From the NCBI GenBank assembly GCA_945862435.1, contig CAMAXX010000001.1:124001-188000 (forward strand): a stretch of DNA of 64,000 bases, given 5' to 3'. Every line of letters starts with the position of its first letter. The first letter of the stretch is position 1. The translations under genes were made by a program, and so were the position numbers. The notes below the pieces were generated by a model. It did no database searches. It was not told the DNA's origin and worked only from the letters and a program-made list of their open reading frames with translations. This document shows positions 44,021-52,611 of this stretch, one piece after another. The DNA is from Pseudorhodobacter antarcticus (GTDB taxonomy: Bacteria > Pseudomonadota > Alphaproteobacteria > Rhodobacterales > Rhodobacteraceae).

Positions 44021-44947
44021 TCACGCGGCTGTAACAACAGTAACGTGAGAACCAATTGGCAGCGGGCCAATCCCCGAATTTGCATCGCCATGTACAATCA
44101 GGCGTTCAGCCGCCATCTGCTCGGCCAGCCACAGCGCCAGTTGCAACGGCGCGCGGGTTTGCGGGCCATCGACCGCGTCCAGCACCAGTTTGCTAGGGGC
44201 CCAGACAATCATCTGCCCGCGCTTGATCGCCCACTCAATTTCCGTGCGTGTCGCCACCACGACACAGCGCGAATCACGCGCCGCCAGCGTCCATGCATTC
44301 TGCTCAATCGCCAACAAATCGACGCGGCGCTGGGTCGGGCCATGCCCCGTTTGCGGACGCTGCATATCAGGCAGACCCACAGTCAAAATCACAGGCAAAC
44401 CATGCGCTTGCAGCCCGTCCAGCAGGCGCGGCAAACTCTCCGAGGCAATGGCCCCATTGTCCAAAAAGGCCACCAGCGGATGCACCGATGCCTCATGCCC
44501 ATCGCTGCCCACTACTTTGACCCCGATTTCCGCGCGCGAGCGGACAATTTCAACCCCCAATTTATAGGGGCCAATATCCAGCTTTTCAATGCGCACAAAG
44601 GCGCGCATGGCTTGCGGTTCTGTCAAAATGCGCGCGGCCAGACGTTCGGCCAAGGTTTCCAGCAGGTTCAGCCGTTCGGCAGCCAGTTCCGCCGCAATCG
44701 CCTCGGTCAATCGGTCATAGGAAAGGATGCGATCAACGTCATCGTTCAAAGGTTGCGGCGCTGGCCGCACCTCGACCACAATGTTGAACAGCACGCGCTG
44801 GGTATGGCCGCGCTCTTGCTGAAACGCGCCAATGTCCACATCCACGATGTAATCGCGCAGCGAAATGCGGTCACGCGGATCAGCCGTGGCCGACGCCTCG
44901 CTGCGCGCGATAGGGTGGGCAAAGGCCAGCGAGATGTCGGTGCTCAT
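44021..44947 (-). CDS. folB: Dihydroneopterin aldolase with C-terminal kinase-like extension
   Basis: 308 residues against about 120 for ordinary FolB. Residues about 25-140 are the FolB domain (ISLRDYIVDVDIGAFQQERG near 28, and IEKLDIGPYKLGVEIVRSR near 122). Residues about 145-308 resemble a degenerate amino acid kinase fold (LVAFLDNGAIAS near 157, GLPVILTVG near 180, IVWAPSKLVLDA near 247, LALWLAEQMAAERLIVHGDA near 272). The second half is probably not a working kinase; glycine-rich and catalytic residues are not evident. Upstream gene of folB-folP-glmM. Confidence 0.88.
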   Translation of the reverse strand: MSTDISLAFAHPIARSEASATADPRDRISLRDYIVDVDIGAFQQERGHTQRVLFNIVVEVRPAPQPLNDDVDRILSYDRLTEAIAAELAAERLNLLETLAERLAARILTEPQAMRAFVRIEKLDIGPYKLGVEIVRSRAEIGVKVVGSDGHEASVHPLVAFLDNGAIASESLPRLLDGLQAHGLPVILTVGLPDMQRPQTGHGPTQRRVDLLAIEQNAWTLAARDSRCVVVATRTEIEWAIKRGQMIVWAPSKLVLDAVDGPQTRAPLQLALWLAEQMAAERLIVHGDANSGIGPLPIGSHVTVVTAA

Positions 44948-44979
44948 GGGCCGATCCCCAGATAAACGCCCAAAAGGGC

Positions 44980-45010
44980 AAAAGAATAGGGGCAGACTAA
45001 GGCCTGCCCC
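44980..45010 (-). terminator. Rho-independent terminator of the SleB-type hydrolase gene
   Basis: On the minus strand GGGGCAG, an 8-base loop, CTGCCCC (45010-44989), then TATTCTTTT. It comes about 70 bases after the hydrolase stop and before folB, separating the two transcripts. Confidence 0.75.
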
Positions 45011-45081
45011 GTGTCTTATGTGCCAAATTTAGACGCATGCCGCAAGGGCCGCGACATTTGGCATGAATATTTGCGCCCGAT

Positions 45082-45762
45082 TTACTTACGATAAAACAGG
45101 TGCTGCCCAATGCTGGCGGTTTGTTCAAACACACGCGACCAGCGCGGATTGACTGCCGTTGTGTGAAAATGGGTCGCCCCATCCGTCAACTCGCGCGGTG
45201 CACCTTGCAACATCAGCGCCGCAATACGTGCAGCCAATTCTTCAGACCCTGCTTCGTGCATCACTTCGGCCTTGCCATCGCAGTTATACGAGAACTGGCA
45301 GGACTTCGAATTACCCTGCGCCACCACACCACACACACTGTCTGGGTAGGCGCGGCTATCGACGCGGTTCAAAATCACTTCGGCCACTGCAAACTGGCCT
45401 TTCACATTTTCGCCGCGCGATTCGAAATACAAGGCTTCTGTCAGGCAAGCAAACTCTGCGCTGCTTTGCAGATTTTTCGAAGGCTCAGGCTGCGCCATCA
45501 ACCAAGCTGCAGTGTATTCGATTTTGGCGCTTTTCTTTGCGCCAAGGGGGCTGGCAGCATCTGGGCCTGTGGCCAATGCCACTTTTTCGGACTCTGACAG
45601 GGCATCATGGGTCGATTTTTCCGCCCCAAGAAGCGCACCGAACGAGGCGCTAAGGGCGGCATTTGGGTCATTGGAAGTGCTGAGTTGAATCTCAGCAGAG
45701 GCGGCCCCACTTTGAACTAGCAACGCTATTGCGGCGGCTATCCAGATTTGGTGCATTTTCAT
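45082..45762 (-). CDS. SleB-family cell wall hydrolase
   Basis: 226 residues with an N-terminal signal peptide (hydrophobic IWIAAAIALLVQSGAASA, cleavage near residue 23). The C-terminal half (about 105-226) matches the Hydrolase_2/SleB domain: LTEALYFESRGENVKGQFAVAE with the catalytic Glu, ILNRVDSRAYPDSVCGVV, and CQFSYNCDG. It should cleave peptidoglycan in the periplasm. The intervening region (about 25-100) is low complexity. Ends with a good terminator. Confidence 0.9.
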   Translation of the reverse strand: MKMHQIWIAAAIALLVQSGAASAEIQLSTSNDPNAALSASFGALLGAEKSTHDALSESEKVALATGPDAASPLGAKKSAKIEYTAAWLMAQPEPSKNLQSSAEFACLTEALYFESRGENVKGQFAVAEVILNRVDSRAYPDSVCGVVAQGNSKSCQFSYNCDGKAEVMHEAGSEELAARIAALMLQGAPRELTDGATHFHTTAVNPRWSRVFEQTASIGQHLFYRK

Positions 45763-45935
45763 CTACAGTATATCCGACTTGTTTCATCGCACCTGCAGGC
45801 AAGCCCGTATGGCACTCATCGGGGCTAACCCAGGGGTCGTTAACAATCTACCTACAGGGGGCTAGGTTTTAAATTTGGTGCAAATTCAGGCGGATTACCG
45901 CCCATCGTTTTGGGCAGCAATCCGCCCGTTCTGCC

Positions 45936-48482
45936 CTAAACTTTTGGAATATAACGCATTGTTGAAAAATCACCCCGATCCAAAAGTGCCAAGTGTGCCG
46001 AGGCCAATCGCGCAAGCGGAACGCGATATGGGCTGCAAGAGACATAATCAAAGCCCGCCTTGCGGCAAAAATCGATTGATTCGGGGTTGCCACCATGCTC
46101 GCCGCAAATCGACAACGTCAAATCAGCGCGGGTGGCGCGGCCGCGCTGCGCCCCGATCAGCAATAGCTCGCCAACCCCGTCCACATCCAAAATATGGAAC
46201 GGGTCTTCGGGGAAAACGCCCTGCTGGACATAGGTATTCATAAACCGCCCCGCATCATCGCGCGACAGCCCATAGGTCATTTGCGTCAGATCATTGGTTC
46301 CAAACGATAAAAAGCTGGCATATTGGGCAATATCCCCCGCCCGCAGGGCAGCCCTTGGGGTTTCCACCATCACGCCCAGCTTAAAGTCAAAATTCACCCC
46401 CGATTTGCTGCGCACTTTGGCGGCGATCGCGTCGATATGGGATTTGACCAGTTCCACCTCGCGCCGCGCAGACACCAACGGGATCATAATTTCGGGCACA
46501 ACTGGGGTTCCTTTGTGCGCCAGATCAACTGTCGCCTCAAAAATCGCCTGCACCTGCATCGCGTAAATTTCGGGCAAAACCACCCCCAGACGCACACCGC
46601 GCATCCCAAGCATCGGGTTAAATTCTGCCAAAGCCTCGGCGCGGCGGGTCACGTCTGACAGGGGCTTGTCCAGCGCCTCGGCCAACTCGCGCAGACCTTC
46701 GCGCGAATGGGGCAAAAATTCGTGCAAGGGCGGATCGAACAGACGGATGCACACGGGCAGACCGGCCATAATTTCAAACAACTGCACAAAATCGGCGCGC
46801 TGCATCGGCAGCAGGCGGGCAAGGGCTGCGGCGCGGTCGGCGGATGTATCAGCAAAGATCATCTCGCGCATCACCACAAGGCGGTCTTCGTCGAAAAACA
46901 TATGTTCAGTGCGGCACAGGCCAATGCCTTGGGCTTGAAACTGGCGCGCCGTGGCGGCATCCGACGGCGTGTCGGCATTGGCGCGAATGCCGATATCGCG
47001 AAACTCATCCGCCCACGTCAGCAGCCGCTGAAACCCATCATCTAAGCTGGCCGCCAGCATATCGGCAGCGCCTGCCAGCACCTCGCCTGTGCTGCCATCC
47101 ACAGTGATAATATCGCCCTCGGCCAAAATGCGCCCATCGGCGGTAATCTTCTTATCCTTGCCATCGACACGGATCGACGCGCCCACCACGCAAGGCAGGC
47201 CAAGGCCGCGCGCAATCACCGCCGCATGGCTGGTCACGCCGCCGCGTTCGGTGACAATCGCAGCCGCCGAATTCATGCCGCGAATATCTTCGGGCGCGGT
47301 TTCGCGGCGCACCAAAATACACGCCTCGCCCCGCGCAGCGCTCGCCTGCGCCGCCTGTGATGAAAACACAATCTTGCCCACCGCAGCCCCTGGGCTGGCG
47401 GCAATCCCCTTGGCCAGCACATCGCGCGGGCTGCGCAAATCGACCTGCGGATGCAAAAGTTCCGACAGCGTGCGCGGCTCTACCCGCAGCACCGCTTCGG
47501 GGCGGGTGATTATCCCATCATCGGCCAAAGCCACCGCAATTTTCAGCCCCGCGCGGGCCGAACGCGGGGTTTTCACCGCGTCCAGAACCGCCAGCTTGCC
47601 ATCCTCGATGGTGAATTCAATCATCATCTCTTCGCGCAGCTTGGTGCGGCCCGTTTGCCCGTGCTGCAAAAGCTGCGCAAAGATCTGCGGCGCAATATCT
47701 TGCAAAGAAGCGCCGCGCGGATCATGCGTTAAAAACATCGCCTCGCCCCCCGCCTTGGTATCAAAGCGCTGGCTTTGGCTTAGGTAGCGACCTGTAATTT
47801 GCGCGTCCCCCGTGACGGGGTCGATAAACTGAATAACCCCCGTGCCCGAAATGCCCTGCCCGATGCCTTGGGCCATTTCCTGCACAATCAGGCCAAGGGG
47901 AGCCTCGGGCGGCGCGCCTTTGGCTTGGCGCAAAAGACGGGCGGTCGTCCCCTCCCACGCGCGGGCCATAGACCGCAGCACTTCGGACAGTTGCTGCGTG
48001 GCGGTTTCGGGAAATGGGGCCTCCATCTCGCGCTCGTATTGCCCAAGCGCCTCTTTCAGCGCTTCGCTGCTGGGGGTGGAGGCTGCAAACATATCGGGGT
48101 CAAGGCGGGCCACATGGGTGGCATAGCTTTGGATAAACCGCAGATACAGCGCATCCGCCGCCGATTGCCCGTGAGTTTTGATCAGCCCCGCATGGCGCGC
48201 TGCGTTCATGCCAATGTTCAGCACCGTGGCGGGGCCGCCCCAATCGGGGTTCACAGGGCTGCACCGCACCGACACCAGCGCGCCATCGCCAAAGTTCGCG
48301 AGCACGCCCGCGCAATCGACCATTTGCCCCGCCGCAATGGCGCGGATCGTGGCGGCTGGCAGGGCGATGGATTTTGGCACTGGCATGCTTATGCGCACCA
48401 TGCGCTGAAGGCATTTCGCCCGCCAGCCATGCGCAAGGGTCAGAATGGGGGAACTGGGGGTGATCTCGGTAAACTCGGGCAC
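45936..48482 (-). CDS. ppdK: Divergent pyruvate phosphate dikinase-like enzyme
   Basis: 848 residues from a GTG at 48482. The phosphohistidine domain has ERGGVTSHAAVIARGLG near 437 (catalytic His in TSHAA) and the C-terminal PEP/pyruvate barrel has RTEHMFFDED near 541, GVMVETPRAAL near 719, FGTNDLTQMTYGLSRDD near 745 and the catalytic Cys in SICGEHGGNPESI near 806. The N-terminal nucleotide-binding part is shortened: the usual GGKGANLAEM start and the SVRSGA...MPGMMDTVLN loop are replaced by a degenerate SVRCSPVNPDW...ATVLN. It may be a PPDK or a PEP-utilising relative. Confidence 0.83.
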   Translation of the reverse strand: MPEFTEITPSSPILTLAHGWRAKCLQRMVRISMPVPKSIALPAATIRAIAAGQMVDCAGVLANFGDGALVSVRCSPVNPDWGGPATVLNIGMNAARHAGLIKTHGQSAADALYLRFIQSYATHVARLDPDMFAASTPSSEALKEALGQYEREMEAPFPETATQQLSEVLRSMARAWEGTTARLLRQAKGAPPEAPLGLIVQEMAQGIGQGISGTGVIQFIDPVTGDAQITGRYLSQSQRFDTKAGGEAMFLTHDPRGASLQDIAPQIFAQLLQHGQTGRTKLREEMMIEFTIEDGKLAVLDAVKTPRSARAGLKIAVALADDGIITRPEAVLRVEPRTLSELLHPQVDLRSPRDVLAKGIAASPGAAVGKIVFSSQAAQASAARGEACILVRRETAPEDIRGMNSAAAIVTERGGVTSHAAVIARGLGLPCVVGASIRVDGKDKKITADGRILAEGDIITVDGSTGEVLAGAADMLAASLDDGFQRLLTWADEFRDIGIRANADTPSDAATARQFQAQGIGLCRTEHMFFDEDRLVVMREMIFADTSADRAAALARLLPMQRADFVQLFEIMAGLPVCIRLFDPPLHEFLPHSREGLRELAEALDKPLSDVTRRAEALAEFNPMLGMRGVRLGVVLPEIYAMQVQAIFEATVDLAHKGTPVVPEIMIPLVSARREVELVKSHIDAIAAKVRSKSGVNFDFKLGVMVETPRAALRAGDIAQYASFLSFGTNDLTQMTYGLSRDDAGRFMNTYVQQGVFPEDPFHILDVDGVGELLLIGAQRGRATRADLTLSICGEHGGNPESIDFCRKAGFDYVSCSPYRVPLARLASAHLALLDRGDFSTMRYIPKV

Positions 48483-48561
48483 TTTTGTCTTTCTGCGGCG
48501 GCGGGGGGATTTGCAGACGCAGCATACACAGGGGGGCGAATGGTGCAAGGGTTTAGGGCGC

Positions 48562-48626
48562 AAAGGGGGGCTATGCGCCCCCCTCGCTGCGCTCACCCCC
48601 GCAGGATATTTATGGAGTTAGGAAGG
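48562..48626 (-). repeat. Dispersed intergenic repeat, copy 3
   Basis: On the minus strand: CCTTCCTAACTCC, core AAATATCCTGCGGGG (48611-48597), GAGCGC and a GGGGGGC-GCATA-GCCCCCC hairpin followed by TTT. It starts directly after the glyS stop and lies before the PPDK gene. Closest relative is copy 2 at 41561-41624. Confidence 0.75.
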
Positions 48627-48629
48627 CGG

Positions 48630-50945
48630 TTAGCCTTCAAGTTTGGAAAAGTCTGCGACCCCAGCGCACAAGGCGCGGATGCGGTGCAGCAGGTTCAGGC
48701 GGTTGCGGCGCAGAATTTCGCTGTCGGCGTTGACCTGCACATCGGTAAAAAACGCGTCAATCGGCGCGCGCAGGGCGGCCATGGCGGTCATGGCGGCGGC
48801 GAAATCTTCGCCTGCCATCGCAGGGGCGATTTTGGCATCGGCGGCGTCAAGGGCGGCAAACAGAGCGCGCTCGCTGTCCGTTTCTGCGAATTTTATATCT
48901 GCGCCAAAGGAGTATTCGACGCCATCCTTGGCTTCGGCCTGTGCCAGAATATTCGCAGCGCGTTTGGCCCCTTGCAGCAGGTTCGTGCCATCGTCGGTTT
49001 TTAGGAAACTGGCGAGGGCTTCGGCGCGTTTGACCAGCAGGGTTAGGTCGTCATTGTTCGGCATGGCAAGGCATGCCTCGATGACATCGGGGCGGATGCC
49101 TTGGTCTTTCAGGAAGACTTTCAGGCGGTCGTGGAAGAAGGAGAGGAGGTCGTGAAGTTTTGGCATTACTTCCCACCGCCATCTTTTACCACCCTCGTGT
49201 GAAACAAAAGAGTCTGCAATCTGTTCGGCGGCAGCGAGTGTTCCTTCGTCTACGCTATCAGGTATTGCCGAACTTGCTTCCATAAAGTCATACTGGTGCA
49301 CCCATTCATTGGATTCCAATGCCAGCTTTACTTCAGCCTCGGTCTGGCGACCTGCGACAAGGTCTGCGATTGTACGAGCCTTAATGGATTCACTTAGGGC
49401 AAGCATTTCAATCGAATGGCGTCGCTCAAAACAGCCGCGCAAGACCTCTTGAGCTTCAACCCGCACCCCATTCCCCAGCACCAACCGTATCACCCCCAGC
49501 GCCGCCCGCCGCAGCGCAAATGGGTCTTTACTACCCGTGGGCTTTTCGTCAATCGCCCAGAACCCTGTCAGCGTGTCGATCTTATCAGCCAGCGCCACGG
49601 CGACCGAAACAGGCTCGGTTGGCACGGCATCGGTGGGGCCTAATGGCGAGTAGTGATCGCGCGCGGCCAATGCCACGGCTTCTGGCAGGCCAGCTTCGCG
49701 GGCATAATACATGCCCATCAACCCCTGCAATTCGGGGAATTCGCCGACCATGGCGCTGCGCAAATCGGCCTTGGCAACCTTTGCCGCCTGTTCGGCAGTA
49801 TCCGCATCTGCCCCAACCATCGGCGCAATCTCGCGCGCCAGCGCGGCAATCCGATCAATCCGCGCCTTTTGGCTGCCCAGTTTGTTGTGGAAGGTCACGC
49901 TATCGAGGGCGTCCAGCCATTCCCCCATTCCAGCCTTTGCCACGCGCAGATCATTTTCCCAAAAGAAGCGCGCATCAGACAGGCGCGCAGTAAGCACCTT
50001 TTGGTTGCCCTTCAAAATCACTGCGCCGTGGTCACTTGGCTGGGTATTCGCCACCGTGATAAACCCCTCGATCCGCCCCGTTTTGGGGTTGCGGGCGGAA
50101 AAGAATTTCTGATGTTCGCGCATCGATGTTTGCAGCACTTCGGGCGGCAGGCCCAGAAAGCCCGCGTCGATGCGCCCCATCAGCGGGACGGGGTGTTCGA
50201 CAAGGCCGGCGACTTCCGCCAGCAGCGCGCGGTCTTCGACAACCTCCATCCCCGCCGCAAAGGCCAGATTTTGCGCGCCTTGCCAGATGGTCGCCTCGCG
50301 TTCCGCGCTATCCAGCATCACAAAGGCGCGTTTCAGTTTGGCGGTATAATCGTCAAAACTGGTCACACTAAACCGCGCGGGCGCCAAAAAGCGGTGGCCA
50401 GCGGTGGTGTTGCCTGATGCGATTCCATCGACGGTTAGGGGCACAACTTCGCTGCCCGCCTCATCGGTTAGCAGGCACAGGATAGAATGCAGTGGGCGCA
50501 CCCAGCGCAGGTTGCCGCTGCCCCAGCGCATGGATTTGGGCCACGGGAAAGTGCGGATGGTGTGTTCGAGCACCTCGGCAATGATCGGGGCAGCGGGGCG
50601 GCCCTCTTTCTTGATGACGGCAAAGTACACTTGGCCCTTTTTGTCATCGCGAATTTCAAGCTGGTCACGGCCCAGCCCCGTGCTGCGCAAAAACCCTTCT
50701 AATGCGGCATCGGGGGCGGTTGTCGCGGGGCCTTTGCGTTCTTCAACTGTCGCGGCGGACTGCGCCGACAGCCCTTCAATCGCCAGTGTCAGGCGGCGTG
50801 GGGTTGAGTGCGCGCCTGCGCCTGCGTAAGTTAGCCCCGCCTCGACCAACCCATTCGTGACAAGGGTTTTCAAATCTTCCCGCGCGCGCACTTGCATCCG
50901 CGCGGGGATTTCTTCGGAAAAAAGTTCAATCAGCAGGTGGGCCAT
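48630..50945 (-). CDS. glyS: Glycyl-tRNA synthetase beta subunit
   Basis: 771 residues; the larger, tRNA-recognising chain of the alpha2beta2 bacterial GlyRS. Starts MAHLLIELFSEEIPARMQ, the family signature; contains SMRWGSGNLRWVRPLHSI near residue 150 and HQKFFSARNPKTG near 281, and ends in an anticodon-binding-like helical domain. It begins one base after the DUF6446-like gene and is followed by a dispersed repeat hairpin. Length is a little above the usual 690; no frameshift seen. Confidence 0.96.
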   Translation of the reverse strand: MAHLLIELFSEEIPARMQVRAREDLKTLVTNGLVEAGLTYAGAGAHSTPRRLTLAIEGLSAQSAATVEERKGPATTAPDAALEGFLRSTGLGRDQLEIRDDKKGQVYFAVIKKEGRPAAPIIAEVLEHTIRTFPWPKSMRWGSGNLRWVRPLHSILCLLTDEAGSEVVPLTVDGIASGNTTAGHRFLAPARFSVTSFDDYTAKLKRAFVMLDSAEREATIWQGAQNLAFAAGMEVVEDRALLAEVAGLVEHPVPLMGRIDAGFLGLPPEVLQTSMREHQKFFSARNPKTGRIEGFITVANTQPSDHGAVILKGNQKVLTARLSDARFFWENDLRVAKAGMGEWLDALDSVTFHNKLGSQKARIDRIAALAREIAPMVGADADTAEQAAKVAKADLRSAMVGEFPELQGLMGMYYAREAGLPEAVALAARDHYSPLGPTDAVPTEPVSVAVALADKIDTLTGFWAIDEKPTGSKDPFALRRAALGVIRLVLGNGVRVEAQEVLRGCFERRHSIEMLALSESIKARTIADLVAGRQTEAEVKLALESNEWVHQYDFMEASSAIPDSVDEGTLAAAEQIADSFVSHEGGKRWRWEVMPKLHDLLSFFHDRLKVFLKDQGIRPDVIEACLAMPNNDDLTLLVKRAEALASFLKTDDGTNLLQGAKRAANILAQAEAKDGVEYSFGADIKFAETDSERALFAALDAADAKIAPAMAGEDFAAAMTAMAALRAPIDAFFTDVQVNADSEILRRNRLNLLHRIRALCAGVADFSKLEG

Positions 50946-50946
50946 A

Positions 50947-51489
50947 TCACTCTACCTTATCAGGCGTTTGGGCGGGCATCTCGGGCGCGGCGGCAGGCGC
51001 GGCCCCCGTATAGGAATTGGCGGTATCGGGCGAAATTTGGTGCCACGCATAGGCGCGCCCATCGGGGAACACCGCCACCACGCGGTCAATCTGCGGCGCG
51101 ATTTGCGATTGCGACAAAAACGCCAGCGCCGTGCCCTCTGCCAGCGCCTCGCCAATGGCATTGGCATCAAAGCAATCAAACCACGACGGGGCCGTCAGCG
51201 GCACTGCGCCTTTGTAGGCCACATAGGTTTCCGTCAGCATCGCAACGGTCATCGGCGTGGTGAAACAGGCGCGAAACTTCATTGGCACGCTGGCGGACTC
51301 AATGCCTTGAATGGTTTGCACCAAAATCGGTTCTGGCAGGCCAGATTCGATAGGGGTCAGCAGGATTTCCTGCGATGGCACAAATTGGGCAGGTTCGTAA
51401 TAGGCATATTCCTGCAACCAATACATGGATATGCCAGCCGCGACCCCGATCAGCACGATGCCACCTGCAATGAACTTACCCGCATTCAC
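50947..51489 (-). CDS. DUF6446-like single-pass membrane protein
   Basis: 180 residues from a GTG that overlaps the glyQ stop (GTGA). One N-terminal helix ([20 protein letters not shown], about 6-24) and then a periplasmic-looking domain with EYAYYEP near 28, KFRACFTTP near 71 and PSWFDCFDA near 100; the two Cys could pair. The C-terminus is rich in Ala and Pro. It sits between glyQ and glyS, an arrangement I associate with Rhodobacterales. Function unknown; its fixed place may only mean it was inserted early in the operon. Confidence 0.8.
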   Translation of the reverse strand: MNAGKFIAGGIVLIGVAAGISMYWLQEYAYYEPAQFVPSQEILLTPIESGLPEPILVQTIQGIESASVPMKFRACFTTPMTVAMLTETYVAYKGAVPLTAPSWFDCFDANAIGEALAEGTALAFLSQSQIAPQIDRVVAVFPDGRAYAWHQISPDTANSYTGAAPAAAPEMPAQTPDKVE

Positions 51490-52424
51490 GCTACAACCTC
51501 AGCATCTTTGCCCGCTTCCGTCAAACGGAACGCATCAGCGCATTTCTTGGCCAAGGCCCGCACACGGCCAATATAGGCCTGCCGTTCGGTGACAGAAATC
51601 ACGCCCCGCGCATCCAAAAGGTTGAACAAATGGCTGGCCTTGATCGTTTGGTCATAGGCGGGATGGGCCATAATAATCGTCTTTCCCGATTTTGGGTCAA
51701 GGGCAGGAAAATCCAGCAGCCGCTGGCATTCGGCCTCGGCATCTTCAAAATGCCGAAGCAATTGCGCCGTATCAGCCCCGTCGAAATTGTGGCGGCTGTA
51801 TTCCTCTTCGGTCTGGCGAAAAATATCGCCATAACTCAGCGCAATGGGCGCATCGGGGGCGTTAAACGGCATGTCCATCACGTGCTCTGCGCCCAGCACA
51901 TACATCGCCAAACGTTCGAGCCCGTAGGTCAACTCGCCCGAAACAGGCCTACAATCATGCCCACCAACCTGCTGGAAATAGGTGAACTGCGACACTTCCA
52001 TCCCATCGCACCACACTTCCCAGCCCAGCCCCCACGCGCCCAATGTGGGGGACTCCCAATCATCCTCGACAAAGCGAATGTCATGTAGGCTGGCATCAAT
52101 GCCAATAGCGGCCAGACTGCCCAAATACAGCTCTTGCATGTCGGGCGGCGAAGGTTTGATAATGACCTGATACTGGTAATAATGCTGCAATCGGTTTGGG
52201 TTTTCGCCATAGCGCCCATCGGTCGGGCGGCGGGAAGGCTGCACATAGGCCGCAGCCCACGCCTTTGTGCCCAGCGAACGCAACGTCGTCGCAGGGTGAA
52301 AGGTGCCAGCGCCCACTTCCATATCGTAGGGCTGCAAAATCGCGCAGCCCTTATCAGCCCAATAGGATTGCAGGCGCAGAATAATCTCTTGAAAACTGCG
52401 GGGGGCACTGCTGAAGTCGGCCAT
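51486..52424 (-). CDS. glyQ: Glycyl-tRNA synthetase alpha subunit
   Basis: 312 residues; catalytic aminoacylation chain of alpha2beta2 GlyRS. Seen: [20 protein letters not shown] near residue 20-40, [11 protein letters not shown] near 43, [14 protein letters not shown] near 64 and [21 protein letters not shown] near 136. The ATG at 52424 (start [12 protein letters not shown]) is the family start; an in-frame extension to 52517 is not supported. Operon order glyQ, DUF6446-like, glyS. Confidence 0.96.
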   Translation of the reverse strand: MADFSSAPRSFQEIILRLQSYWADKGCAILQPYDMEVGAGTFHPATTLRSLGTKAWAAAYVQPSRRPTDGRYGENPNRLQHYYQYQVIIKPSPPDMQELYLGSLAAIGIDASLHDIRFVEDDWESPTLGAWGLGWEVWCDGMEVSQFTYFQQVGGHDCRPVSGELTYGLERLAMYVLGAEHVMDMPFNAPDAPIALSYGDIFRQTEEEYSRHNFDGADTAQLLRHFEDAEAECQRLLDFPALDPKSGKTIIMAHPAYDQTIKASHLFNLLDARGVISVTERQAYIGRVRALAKKCADAFRLTEAGKDAEVVA

Positions 52425-52611
52425 CGGGATCACCCTTATCAAAGTTTGGCATTGCATAGGCAAGCGGGGGCAAAGGGTCAATGCGGCATAGGTTATTACA
52501 GCGCAATTTTGCGGCAATTTGCCCGCAGACTTACATTATCTGCGTGCATCGGCGCACAGCGCTGTTAATCTTAACCAGATTCGAAATATTCTGGCTGCAA
52601 AAGGGTAGAAG

